A DNA stretch of 9,887 nt. Source: Balneola sp. GTDB taxonomy: Bacteria > Bacteroidota > Rhodothermia > Balneolales > Balneolaceae. The notes below the pieces were generated by a model. The model was not told the origin of the DNA and made no database searches. It worked only from the letters and a program-made list of their open reading frames with translations. Below are positions 1 to 7,463 of the stretch, piece after piece (the first letter of the stretch is position 1; each line of letters starts with the position of its first letter). The stretch lies in contig PCAT01000035.1 of NCBI GenBank assembly GCA_002730655.1, positions 1-9,887 on the forward strand. Direction: 5' to 3'. Position numbers and translations under genes: made by a program.

Positions 1-351
1 ACCTGAAACATTTACCTGCATCATTTGCTCAAACTTTTCCAAAGATAAGTCTTCAATATTATCAAAGTAGCCAAGTCCTGCATTGTTGATGAGTATATCC
101 GGATAGTGGCTTGCGTCGGCGAAGGTCTGTTTTACCCAGTGCTCAATCGCATCATGATCTGATATGTCCATTTGCACAGGAATGTAATCTGCTCCCACAT
201 TACCCAATTTCTTTTTGTGTGATTCCATACGTTTAGATGATCGGGATAAGCCATATACAGTGGCACCTTTTTGAAGTAATTGTTCAGTAAAGGACTGTCC
301 AATCCCGCTGCTACTGCCGGTAACAATGGCGATTGAATCTGTTAAGTTCAT
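1..351 (-). CDS. Short-chain dehydrogenase/reductase (SDR), N-terminal part, cut by window edge
   Basis: Reading the minus strand from the ATG at 349-351 gives 117 codons with no stop before the left edge, so the C-terminal half lies outside. The protein has the classical SDR Rossmann start: TGSSSGIG at residues 11-18 (TGxxxGIG, cofactor pyrophosphate loop), an Asp at 62 in MDISD (adenine contact), NNAG at 89-92, and VNVSG at 113-117 with the Asn (114) of the catalytic tetrad. Arg37, just after the second beta strand, suggests NADP(H) over NAD(H) by family rules. The Ser-Tyr-Lys catalytic residues would be past the edge and cannot be checked. The substrate cannot be predicted. It is divergent from coaX across a 73-base gap that must hold both start regions. 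The SDR family assignment is firm; a specific enzyme name is not justified. Confidence 0.9.
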   Translation of the reverse strand, partial: MNLTDSIAIVTGSSSGIGQSFTEQLLQKGATVYGLSRSSKRMESHKKKLGNVGADYIPVQMDISDHDAIEHWVKQTFADASHYPDILINNAGLGYFDNIEDLSLEKFEQMMQVNVSG

Positions 352-424
352 TGTTTTTGGGTTTAGTATATTATCACTTAAATAAAGATAACTCAGACTT
401 AATTAGGACTCAACTATTTAAACA

Positions 425-1384
425 ATGGTAATATACCGAACGCTAGAATATATTCAGCAGCATTTTGCGACTGATTCTCAGGCTTCTTCGCAAGCGGTAT
501 TTGATGTAGTTTCTACAGATGTTAGTCCATCAAAGCAAGAAGAGCGAATATTATATTTGGATGTTGGAAGCAGCTATCTAAAGCTAGGTATATGGTCGGA
601 AAAAAACTCTGAATTCTTGGTTCGGAGTGTATCATGGGAAGAAGGAGAAGAAGTTTTCAGCAGAATCTTCAAGCAATTTTTTAATCAGGGTATTGAATGT
701 ATAGTTGGAAGTGTAGTGTATACCTCCACCAAAGAGCGTTTGAGTGAGCTATTTAAATTATTGGGTGAGTATTTTCATTTTGATGTGGTTTGGATTGATC
801 ACACCACCTTGCAAGGTCTTGATCTTAGAATTAATTATAGTCCTGTGCATAATTTAGGCTTGGACCGTTTGATTGCATGTTATGGAGTACGTGCATATCG
901 TTCGGGTCCAGTGGTGGTGGTAGATTTGGGTAGTGCAGTTACGGTCGATTCCTTATCAGAGACTCATTTTCAAGGAGGTATAATCGCTCCTGGTTTAAGG
1001 GCAATACAGGCAGGAATGCAGCAAATAACTCCACATTTACCTACTCCATCTGGCGACAATATGCTTTTCGATTTCCCACCTAAAAGTACCCAAAATGCCC
1101 TTTGGTGGGGGCAGTATGCCTTTTGGGTAGCAGGAATTGAAGGGATGATTCTAGAAATATCTCGAGCTACAAGAACCCAAGAAATTATTCTTACGGGAGG
1201 GGATGCAAACTGGTTTTTTGAGGCAATACATCATCAAAGAAGGATAGACTTACACCCAAAAGAACCCGTTGAGAACAATGAAGACAGGAAGTTAGTACGC
1301 TCTTTGGATGAGATGAAGATGGTGATTCGTCCGCATCTAGTTCTTGAGGGGCTTAGGTACTTAAGCAGAAAGAGCAATCTCTAA
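425..1384 (+). CDS. coaX: Type III pantothenate kinase (CoaX)
   Basis: Phosphorylates pantothenate with ATP, the first committed step of coenzyme A synthesis, in the cytoplasm. It has the ASKHA-fold signatures of the family: a phosphate loop DVGSSYLKLG at residues 46-55, GLDR at 145-148 with the expected catalytic Asp147, DLGSAVTVD at 167-175, GGIIAPG at 184-190, a late LTGGDA at 256-261 and HLVLEGL at 304-310. The usual DxGNT loop reads DVGSS here, a mild change. At 319 residues it is longer than the usual roughly 250-270. About 45 residues before the phosphate loop match nothing I recognise. An in-frame TAA at 419-421 sits just before the ATG. The only later alternative before the loop is a TTG one codon ahead of Asp46, so the extension seems real unless there is a frameshift. 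No good Shine-Dalgarno: an AGGA lies 16 bases upstream. It converges on udk with 31 bases between stops and no clear terminator hairpin. Confidence 0.92.
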   Translation: MVIYRTLEYIQQHFATDSQASSQAVFDVVSTDVSPSKQEERILYLDVGSSYLKLGIWSEKNSEFLVRSVSWEEGEEVFSRIFKQFFNQGIECIVGSVVYTSTKERLSELFKLLGEYFHFDVVWIDHTTLQGLDLRINYSPVHNLGLDRLIACYGVRAYRSGPVVVVDLGSAVTVDSLSETHFQGGIIAPGLRAIQAGMQQITPHLPTPSGDNMLFDFPPKSTQNALWWGQYAFWVAGIEGMILEISRATRTQEIILTGGDANWFFEAIHHQRRIDLHPKEPVENNEDRKLVRSLDEMKMVIRPHLVLEGLRYLSRKSNL

Positions 1385-1415
1385 AAAGTACTTACTTAAT
1401 AAATTTGTGAATGAG

Positions 1416-2051
1416 TTAGCAAAGGTCTAGTTGCCGCTGAATCATGGAGATAAGCATATCCTGTGCGACCTCATTTTTCCCTCCATGGGGTATGATTACA
1501 TCCGAATATCGTTTACTGGGTTCAACAAATTTCAAGTGCATTGGTCGTACATATGTTTCGTATTGTAAGAGAATGCTGTCTAAATCTCGTTTTCGTTCAC
1601 TAATATCTCGCTGAATACGTCTTAGCAGTCGTACGTCATCATCGGTATCTACAAAAATTTTAACATCCATCAGTTCACGTAATTCAAGTTCACTGAAAAT
1701 GAGAATTCCATCGATTATAATGACGGGTGTGGGTTGGACTTCAAGATGGGTATTTTTGCGTATATGTTCAGCGAAATTATATTGTGGTATTTGTGCTGGA
1801 TAACCCTTAAGCAGTGCTTTGAGGTGCCGGATTAATAATTCGGTCTCTAGTGAAGCAGGATGATCGAAATTTTGTTTAAGGCGGTCTGCAAAGGGCATGT
1901 GCTTTAAATCTCGATAGTAGGAATCATGCTCAATTCTAAGAATGTTTTGCTGGCCAAAATGATTACATATTAGATTTACAACGGTGGTTTTTCCCGCTCC
2001 ACTTCCTCCGGCTACTCCGATTATGAAGGCATTAGTTTTGGTTTTTTTCAT
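1416..2051 (-). CDS. udk: Uridine kinase (uridine/cytidine salvage)
   Basis: Phosphorylates uridine or cytidine to UMP or CMP with a nucleoside triphosphate, in pyrimidine salvage. From the ATG at 2049-2051 it has 211 residues, matching the roughly 210 of bacterial Udk. The Walker A loop GVAGGSGAGKTT is at 12-23. HDSYYRD at 42-48 carries the likely catalytic Asp43. Further signatures are FDHP at 62-65, YNFAEH at 91-96, DGIL at 114-117 (EGIL in E. coli), and a C-terminal block with RRIQRD, RPMHLKFVEPSK and PHGGKN that closely follows E. coli Udk. An in-frame ATG at 2117 would add 22 residues and deepen the overlap with the amidase gene; I chose 2051 for length and for the Lys-rich start right before the P-loop. 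This start lies inside the end of the amidase frame (20-base overlap), so the two genes are probably co-transcribed and translationally coupled. Confidence 0.95.
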   Translation of the reverse strand: MKKTKTNAFIIGVAGGSGAGKTTVVNLICNHFGQQNILRIEHDSYYRDLKHMPFADRLKQNFDHPASLETELLIRHLKALLKGYPAQIPQYNFAEHIRKNTHLEVQPTPVIIIDGILIFSELELRELMDVKIFVDTDDDVRLLRRIQRDISERKRDLDSILLQYETYVRPMHLKFVEPSKRYSDVIIPHGGKNEVAQDMLISMIQRQLDLC

Positions 2052-3384
2052 ATTCAATTTTGTAATCTCGAATGGCTCTAAAAATAGCTGATGCAATGAT
2101 CGACTGGCCATAATCACTTGTTAAAAATCGCTGTTCTGCGGGGTTACTCAAAAATCCAGTTTCGATGAGTACGGCAGGCATAGATGCTTGATAAAGAACT
2201 ACAAAACCTGCTTGTTTTACCCCTCGTGACTTGCGATTTGCTCGTGTTCTAAATTGATCTTCGATCATATATGCAATTCGTTCGCTTGTGGCGATATATC
2301 CAGAATGGGCGAGTTCGTAAATTAGTAGATCTTCTTCAGTTAAGTTGAATAATTCTTCGCTGTGAGCTGTGAATACTGAATTTTCTCGCTTCATGACTTC
2401 AAATGCGGCATCACTACGGTGTAGACCAAGGAAAAATACTGAGCTTCCGTACACCGATGAGGAAGTCCATCCATCGGCATGAATAGATATAAATAAATCA
2501 CCTTCAGCACGGTTAGCAATAGAACCTCGTTCCTCAAGATCTACATAACGATCGGTCTCACGGGTATAAATGACCTTCACATCGGGTAGGTATTCTTCAA
2601 TATAACTACCTAGTTTTTTTGAGATGGAGAGGACTACACCTTTTTCTTCGACATTGCGATAGCCTATATTTCCAGGGTCATCCCCTCCATGTCCAGGATC
2701 AATAATGACCGTATCAAAGCGGAGTTTACCTTTAACTTCTTCATATTCTTGATCTAAGTTTGCTAGGTTAGGCGTTGTTGGACCTATTATATTGAGTGCA
2801 TTATCTAGATTTAAACTTAGGTACCAATTTCGGGCAAGAAATTGTTGTGTGAACACTTCCACTTCTCTAGGGGCTGAATAAGTTAATGCCACCAATATAT
2901 CTTTACTTTTCATATCGGGGTAGGCATTACTAATGACTTGTAGCTGTTGACCGAGATAGATGTCTACTCCATAGCTATTCTCGAGTCTATAGAGTCGTAC
3001 CTCTTGAATATCTTCATTATAGGCAGGAAATTGTATACCAAGTGTATCAATATTGGAGTGAAAAAACTCCAGTTGGATCAAATCGGAAGCTGGTTGAATC
3101 AAAGAAAAAGAATCCAAGCGGGCAGATTGATGAAAGCGTATAACATACCCCATTCCATCGCTTCTTGGAACAAATGATATTCGCTCCAAGTGTAGTGTAT
3201 CATCAGAAAATCCACCTATTGATTGTTCAAAAGATGAAATATCAGCTTGTAGGCTTACATTACTAAAAAAGTATATCACCGCTAGGAGAAGGGGAAGTAG
3301 GAGTCCTCGTAAAGGTGATATACGAAACAAGGATGTTGTTAGATGTGATTCAGAAAAAGAGTAAGAAAGCCGCGTTGGATCCAT
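2032..3384 (-). CDS. Exported N-acetylmuramoyl-L-alanine amidase (Amidase_3 domain)
   Basis: Zinc hydrolase that cuts the amide bond between N-acetylmuramic acid and the stem peptide of peptidoglycan, outside the cytoplasmic membrane. Numbering from the ATG at 3382-3384 (450 residues): a hydrophobic segment at about 27-44 looks like a signal peptide or anchor; a beta-rich region of about 160 residues follows that I cannot assign; the Amidase_3 domain runs from about 224 to the end. The zinc and catalytic residues are present: His232 in DPGHGG, Glu247 in VEEK, His302 in SIHAD and Glu408 in LIETGFLSN. The insert after SIHADG, containing ENSVF and a long acidic helix, resembles the regulatory segment of AmiA/B/C-type enzymes. 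This suggests a septum-cleaving amidase kept inactive until bound by an activator, but that is inference. A GTG at 3405 would add seven residues. Neither start has a Shine-Dalgarno sequence. It overlaps the downstream udk by 20 bases. Confidence 0.9.
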   Translation of the reverse strand: MDPTRLSYSFSESHLTTSLFRISPLRGLLLPLLLAVIYFFSNVSLQADISSFEQSIGGFSDDTLHLERISFVPRSDGMGYVIRFHQSARLDSFSLIQPASDLIQLEFFHSNIDTLGIQFPAYNEDIQEVRLYRLENSYGVDIYLGQQLQVISNAYPDMKSKDILVALTYSAPREVEVFTQQFLARNWYLSLNLDNALNIIGPTTPNLANLDQEYEEVKGKLRFDTVIIDPGHGGDDPGNIGYRNVEEKGVVLSISKKLGSYIEEYLPDVKVIYTRETDRYVDLEERGSIANRAEGDLFISIHADGWTSSSVYGSSVFFLGLHRSDAAFEVMKRENSVFTAHSEELFNLTEEDLLIYELAHSGYIATSERIAYMIEDQFRTRANRKSRGVKQAGFVVLYQASMPAVLIETGFLSNPAEQRFLTSDYGQSIIASAIFRAIRDYKIEYEKNQN

Positions 3385-3446
3385 GTATAATCGAGCAAAT
3401 AGCACTAAAGGATGATTGATAAGATACTATTTTTCGGTGTTTACAG

Positions 3447-3506
3447 AAAACCTAAACTTAAGGGTATCCAAGCCCACTAGGACTTAAGAGGAGACCTTAG
3501 TTTAGG
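3447..3506 (-). terminator. Interrupted hairpin plus U-tract downstream of the RsmI-like gene
   Basis: On the minus strand, just after the methyltransferase stop, an arm CCTAAACTAAGG (3495-3506) pairs with CCTTAAGTTTAGG (3451-3463). That is 12 base pairs with a single bulged A, followed at once by TTTT (3450-3447). The 31-base loop contains a second hairpin, AAGTCC-TAGT-GGGCTT (3470-3485), in which all six pairs form as minus-strand RNA (one is G-U). On the plus strand the same position is a C-A mismatch, so the structure reads as minus-strand RNA. Position and U-tract fit an intrinsic terminator for the 3519-7312 run. The elaborate loop and its place upstream of the amidase leave room for a regulatory leader. 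The short U-tract lowers certainty. Confidence 0.6.
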
Positions 3507-3518
3507 GTCATACCGGCA

Positions 3519-4253
3519 TTAATGAGCGTACAAGAGGTAGATTACAGGGCGCTTATTCCATTTCGAAGGGGTATGATCAGGATGCTTCTGCTTTTTCTTC
3601 CATTCTGAAATGGGTTTAGATATGATCTCTTCGGTATCCAAACTTACATCACAAGCAATACAAAGGCGAGTTTCATCTTTGCAATGCGAAAGAATTCGAG
3701 TAATCATAGCAGAGTTTCGATAGGGTGTTTCCATGAAAATTTGAGATATATCATGCTGTTTAGATTGTCCTTCAAGCTCCAGAATTTTTTGACTACAGGC
3801 TTTATTATCGATAGGTAAGTATCCATTAAATTGAAATTTTTGCCCGTTAAAACCGGATCCCATTAGCGCTAAAAAAATGGAAGAGGGACCCACTAACGGC
3901 CGAATAGGTATATGAAATTTATGAGCTAATTCTACTAAACGGGCCCCAGGATCCGCGATTGCTGGAAGTCCCGCTTCTGATAGTACACCCGCATTACGAC
4001 CTTTTCTCAAAGGTTTAATGTATTCAAGAAGGTCAAGATCAGAAGTTTTTTTGGTAAGAGGATAAAATTCAATTTTGAACTCAGGGACTGTGTTACCAAC
4101 CCATTGCAGGAATCGTGTCGCATTTTGGATGTTTTCAACTATGAGTATGTCCAAACTTCGAATGATTCCCAAAACTTCCTCTGGATGAGTAGCATTTCCG
4201 CTGGTTTTACCCAGTGTATTCGGGAGAAGATAAAGGGTGCCAGGAGTACTCAT
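3519..4253 (-). CDS. SAM-dependent methyltransferase, RsmI-like (tetrapyrrole-methylase fold)
   Basis: Member of the tetrapyrrole methylase fold, nearest to RsmI, which 2'-O-methylates C1402 of 16S rRNA. The 244-residue protein begins GTLYLLPN at 5-12 (RsmI: GTLYLVPTPIGN). It has the SAM-site loop SEAGLPAIADPGARLV at 92-107, VGPSS at 121-125, FNGYLP at 142-147 and ETPYRN at 175-180, and ends with KRPVIYLL near 234-241. It is shorter than E. coli RsmI (about 286 residues) and lacks the usual TPIGNL at the start (it reads PNTLGKT). It therefore belongs to the divergent short group common in Bacteroidota and related bacteria, often annotated only as SAM-dependent methyltransferase. Whether it modifies rRNA is not shown, so I give no symbol. 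It starts with ATG and no visible Shine-Dalgarno sequence, 72 bases after the preceding small membrane-protein gene on the same strand, and probably ends that transcription unit. Confidence 0.85.
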   Translation of the reverse strand: MSTPGTLYLLPNTLGKTSGNATHPEEVLGIIRSLDILIVENIQNATRFLQWVGNTVPEFKIEFYPLTKKTSDLDLLEYIKPLRKGRNAGVLSEAGLPAIADPGARLVELAHKFHIPIRPLVGPSSIFLALMGSGFNGQKFQFNGYLPIDNKACSQKILELEGQSKQHDISQIFMETPYRNSAMITRILSHCKDETRLCIACDVSLDTEEIISKPISEWKKKQKHPDHTPSKWNKRPVIYLLYAH

Positions 4254-4325
4254 TGTGTTGGAAATGTCTTGTATGCAAGAGTCTTATGTGTGAGAATCGT
4301 TCATTGGAAATTCTTAGGATAGCAT

Positions 4326-4799
4326 TTACACACGTTCAATCTGTATATCCATATTTTCCTGTTTTGAGGTATGGATGTACTTTGTTGCAAATATAGCCGC
4401 AGTAATAGTAATAATAAACCCAATAAGCGCGATAATAGCGTTTAAGAAGGAGGTGCTTTTTTGGAGTTCATAAGTGGGTATCATCACGATAGGTTGCCAA
4501 CTATCTTCAAGGTACCGAATAGGTATAACTTGGGTATCAATTATTCTCTGGGCCATTTGAATCGAAAGAGATAACTTACGTTCAGTTTGGTTGCCATCGG
4601 GTAGGGGGAAAGTGATAACTACGTATCCGTTACTCTGAGCGGCTATTTGTTTTATGTCGAAATCGGTCACATCAGCCGCTATGCTCACTCCCCGTTCATA
4701 GGTTTGAAGCGTTCCAAAATGAACGGTTATTTGTTGAATGGTTATGAAACCCAAGTATAGTGGTAGAATCCAGAAAAAATATAATAACCGTCGGATCAT
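4326..4799 (-). CDS. Small membrane protein with two TM helices, DUF3592-like layout
   Basis: 157 residues. A first hydrophobic helix spans about 5-24, a soluble beta-type region about 28-115, a second helix about 117-138, and a short charged tail ends in IQIERV. The middle contains ITFPLPDGNQ (62-71) and VIPIRYLEDSWQPIV (91-105). This order of hydrophobic strand, xDGx turn and V-x-Y-L-x-x-x-x-P just before the second helix resembles DUF3592 proteins, but the match is from memory of the layout and not firm. The middle domain would face the periplasm or extracytoplasmic side if the N-terminus is inside. Its ATG overlaps the stop of the upstream serine-hydrolase-fold gene (ATGA at 4796-4799), so the two are almost certainly translated together and may act as a membrane pair. 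Function unknown. Confidence 0.8.
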   Translation of the reverse strand: MIRRLLYFFWILPLYLGFITIQQITVHFGTLQTYERGVSIAADVTDFDIKQIAAQSNGYVVITFPLPDGNQTERKLSLSIQMAQRIIDTQVIPIRYLEDSWQPIVMIPTYELQKSTSFLNAIIALIGFIITITAAIFATKYIHTSKQENMDIQIERV

Positions 4800-5998
4800 A
4801 AAGCGAGTTTAGTAGTTTGATAAAGTGCGGGATCCCAGATCAACCGCTGTTGAAAGTCTTCTTGCATGTGGTTTGCTGACATGTGATGCCAAAAAGCTAC
4901 TGGTAACTCATCAAATAGCACCACTTGAATCCGTCGTTCTCCAGTGTAAATAGAGGTCCCAAAATCCAAGCCGCTCAGCAATCCCATCCGGCTGTCATAC
5001 TGAGCAAAATAGGATTCAAAGCTTCGGGTAACCGAAGATGAACCATTAGGCCAGCCCAAGGCTTTTAGAATGCGAGCCTGAACACTACTATTAAGTTGAT
5101 CATCGAGCAACAGGTATCGCATTATTTGGGCTAATTCAGAAGCTGTAGTCTGTGGAAAAAGAGTAAGTGCATCTCTCTCTTGCATGAAATTCTGATTTAT
5201 ACGATTCTCTTTAAAAGAAGCTATAAGAGCATTAAATTGTTCAGGATCGGCTGTTTTTTGGTAGAAACTTTCCAGAGTTTTTGTGTGGAATACAGCTCGC
5301 AAACTTGAGTTTCTACGAAGAGAGTCATGTTTTGGGCTAAATTCAGGCAAAAATGATGCAGGCTCAGCAATGGCCATGTACAAAGCAGCATTAGGAAGGG
5401 GCAATTCGGTTACTTTGAGATTTAGAGATTCTCTGAGCTCTTCCATTCTAAATTGTAGGGTAGAATCCCCTAATTTAGCCCAGAGAAAGTCGGCTATAAC
5501 TAGGTCATTGAATTCCACCATAGCATGTACAGCATTTTCTAGGGTAAAAGACGGACTTTCTTCAGTAACCAACCGTTGAATAGCCCCATTGTGCGCATTC
5601 TGGCTTATTAGTGGTAGTTGGAACCTAGATAGGTCTTCAAGGCGTACTTCTTTGTTGGGATCTAATTGAGAAGATTCCACTGCTTGTGCATAGGCATAAA
5701 GTAGAATAAGATTGCCTAAAGACCCCATAGTTCGTGGCCGGTTTTCCTCGTAATATAGGCTTGAATCGGGCTGGTCAATTGAAATTGAAACTATACTTAC
5801 ATGTTCTGGTTTGTTACCAATGAAGCGGGTCAAATCGGCTAGTGAATAGGTATTTGCTACATACTCACTACCCTCGGTCATCCCATCTGCATTCTGGAAT
5901 AGGGTTTTAAAGGCGGTATAATTTGGGATAATGGCCATTGCATAAATAATGATAGCTACGGCCATAAAACTAGAAAAAAATAGGAGTGCTCGTTTCAA
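4796..5998 (-). CDS. Membrane-anchored serine-hydrolase (class A beta-lactamase) fold protein, catalytic motifs degenerate
   Basis: 400 residues, one hydrophobic helix at about 5-24 after a Lys-Arg start, then a large extracytoplasmic domain. Layout follows the class A beta-lactamase/D,D-peptidase fold: a strand at 67-75 (VSIVSISID), RTMGSLGNLILLYAYAQ at 89-105 where SxxK should be, VEFNDLVIADFL at 161-172 where SDN should be, TTASELAQIMRYLL at 284-297 (very like the TTxxELAxLMxxLL helix of the family), and LLSGLDFG at 340-347 followed by strand RIQVVLFDELP at 356-366 where KTG and the last strands should be. The three catalytic motifs read SLGN, FND and LSG. No SxxK occurs anywhere in the protein, so it is probably not an acylating hydrolase. 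The start is TTG at 5998, chosen because it gives a positively charged n-region and lies downstream of an in-frame stop; ATG at 5965 is the alternative. ATGA overlap with the next gene. Confidence 0.72.
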   Translation of the reverse strand: MKRALLFFSSFMAVAIIIYAMAIIPNYTAFKTLFQNADGMTEGSEYVANTYSLADLTRFIGNKPEHVSIVSISIDQPDSSLYYEENRPRTMGSLGNLILLYAYAQAVESSQLDPNKEVRLEDLSRFQLPLISQNAHNGAIQRLVTEESPSFTLENAVHAMVEFNDLVIADFLWAKLGDSTLQFRMEELRESLNLKVTELPLPNAALYMAIAEPASFLPEFSPKHDSLRRNSSLRAVFHTKTLESFYQKTADPEQFNALIASFKENRINQNFMQERDALTLFPQTTASELAQIMRYLLLDDQLNSSVQARILKALGWPNGSSSVTRSFESYFAQYDSRMGLLSGLDFGTSIYTGERRIQVVLFDELPVAFWHHMSANHMQEDFQQRLIWDPALYQTTKLAL

Positions 5999-6028
5999 GG
6001 ATTTATTGGGTGATGAATAATTGAGTAC

Positions 6029-6048
6029 TTAGCTAACCGGCTAGTTAA
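6029..6048. repeat. Imperfect 20-base palindrome centred on CCGG
   Basis: In the 75-base gap between the DUF819 gene and the serine-hydrolase-fold gene, the two halves TTAGCTAACC and GGCTAGTTAA pair with each other at eight of ten positions. The other two are G-T or A-C depending on strand. The centre CCGG leaves an eight-position stem with a four-base loop if folded as RNA. There is no U-tract directly after it on the minus strand. It could be a weak hairpin attenuating read-through from the permease gene or a dyad-symmetric protein site near the next gene's promoter. Confidence 0.4.
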
Positions 6049-6073
6049 TCTCTTCTAAGTCATGGGTAATAAG

Positions 6074-7312
6074 TTAATAAATTAATCGCATTATTTCGGC
6101 GGTCGCATACGCTCCATAGGTACCTAAGGCATAGCCAAGTACGGCTAGAAGAACACCGATGGGTGCCAAAGAAGGATGAAAGGCAGAGGCGACAATAGGC
6201 GCTGAAGCCGCTCCACCCACATTGGCCTGACTACCAACAGCTACGAAAAACAAAGGAGCTTTAATTGATTTGGCAACCAACAACAGTAATGCTATATGTA
6301 CTAAGATCCAGATTAATCCAATGAAAAAATAGCTAGGAGCTTCAATAAAGGCCATTAAATCCATTTTTAAACCAATAGTCATTACTAAAATATATAGGAA
6401 TAGACTTCCGATTTTAGATGCGCCAGCACCTTCCAATGTACGCAGTCTAGTAAATGACACTAATAACCCACCTGTGGTCGCGGTAACTACAATCCAGAAA
6501 AAGGCAGAGTCCAAACTAAATTCTCGTAATCGAGGCGCGTTTTCAGATATCCATGGAGCAATATTATCACCAATGATATGGCCTAGAGCTGTTATTCCAA
6601 AAGCCAAGGCTAGTATGCTTATGAGATCTTGTCGGCTGGGAATTCGCTTTATTTTATCTTGATAGTCTTGTACTTGTTTTTGTAAATGTGAGATTGCTAA
6701 GGTGTCTGAACCTAACCAACGGTCTACCTTGGATGCCATACTAGCTCCATAAAGCAAAAAAGCCAACCATAAATTAGCCATAATGATATCTACGGTTACC
6801 ATCGCAGAGAATAGACTGGAACTTGGTTGATAGACTTCTAGCATAGCGGTTTGGTTTGCACCGCCTCCAATCCAACTTCCCGCAACGGTAGCCAAACCCC
6901 TCCAAATTTCCTTATCAGGACTAGTAGCCTCAAGTATACTTGGATCAATTGCTCCTATGATTAACATTGCCAGTGGTCCACCTATGACGATTCCTATGGT
7001 GCCTGTCAAGAACATGGCGATGGCTTTCCATCCCAAGCTAAGAACTGCTTTAAGATCGATACTCAGGGTTAAGAGTACGAGCGAAGCGGGGAGCAAATAT
7101 CTGGAAGCCATGTAGTAGAGTTGAGAACTATTTGGGTCAATCCACCCCAGAGTTGAGTAGATTGAGGGAATAAAATAGCACAACAGTAGGGAGGGAATGA
7201 AGATGTAGAATTTTTTCCAAAATGGGTGAGTGCTGTTTGCGGTGTTAAATATGACTGCTAAAGTGATCATCAATAATCCAAAAGCAATGGCATCGTTGGT
7301 GATTATTGGCAT
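6074..7312 (-). CDS. DUF819 family membrane permease
   Basis: 412 residues with roughly ten to twelve hydrophobic helices. Signatures of the DUF819 (YjcL-type) family are visible: LPASLVLLTLSIDLKAV at 74-90, GSWIGGGANQTAM at 145-157, a matching Gly/Ala-rich segment GSQANVGGAASAPIVA at 360-375, and GYALGTYGAYA at 393-403. The two SWIGGGANQ/SQANVGGAA motifs sit in opposite halves, consistent with an inverted-repeat secondary transporter core. A soluble loop rich in Gln, Lys and Asp at about 205-228 separates the halves. Substrate is not known from the sequence. ATG start with no Shine-Dalgarno sequence. The gene is the first of the minus-strand run, with a 75-base gap before the next gene, so shared transcription is possible but not certain. 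Confidence 0.88.
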   Translation of the reverse strand: MPIITNDAIAFGLLMITLAVIFNTANSTHPFWKKFYIFIPSLLLCYFIPSIYSTLGWIDPNSSQLYYMASRYLLPASLVLLTLSIDLKAVLSLGWKAIAMFLTGTIGIVIGGPLAMLIIGAIDPSILEATSPDKEIWRGLATVAGSWIGGGANQTAMLEVYQPSSSLFSAMVTVDIIMANLWLAFLLYGASMASKVDRWLGSDTLAISHLQKQVQDYQDKIKRIPSRQDLISILALAFGITALGHIIGDNIAPWISENAPRLREFSLDSAFFWIVVTATTGGLLVSFTRLRTLEGAGASKIGSLFLYILVMTIGLKMDLMAFIEAPSYFFIGLIWILVHIALLLLVAKSIKAPLFFVAVGSQANVGGAASAPIVASAFHPSLAPIGVLLAVLGYALGTYGAYATAEIMRLIY

Positions 7313-7463
7313 GTTCTAGTGAAGATTTGATTTGGTTATTTATTGTGAATTGTAGGACGTAGAGGGGCTCAAATACACGTCTTTTTTGCAATATATAAAT
7401 AATGGATGTCTATTAACATGAAGCTCCTTATTTTATCAATTCTCAATCACTCATTATACCTAT

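Noticed and set aside
352..424. Promoter boxes between the SDR gene and coaX
   Set aside because: TATATT at 367-372 resembles a -10 box, but the only TTG-type -35 (351-356) is ten bases away, far too close.
1385..1415. AAGTACTT palindrome (1386-1393) between coaX and udk as a bidirectional terminator
   Set aside because: Only eight bases, with no loop and no U-tract. Not enough for a terminator.
2052..2117. Longer udk start adding 22 residues
   Set aside because: It makes the protein longer than typical Udk and extends the overlap with the amidase gene from 20 to 86 bases. The added residues are not part of the kinase fold.
2947..3177. 76-codon plus-strand frame inside the amidase gene
   Set aside because: Antisense shadow of the signal-distal part of the amidase; no homology recognised.
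3385..3405. GTG start for the amidase, seven residues longer
   Set aside because: No Shine-Dalgarno sequence favours it, and the ATG at 3384 already precedes the whole signal segment. The choice is not certain.
5283..5579. 98-codon plus-strand frame inside the serine-hydrolase-fold gene
   Set aside because: Fully contained in a better-supported gene on the other strand. Its product is Ser/Arg-rich with no motif.
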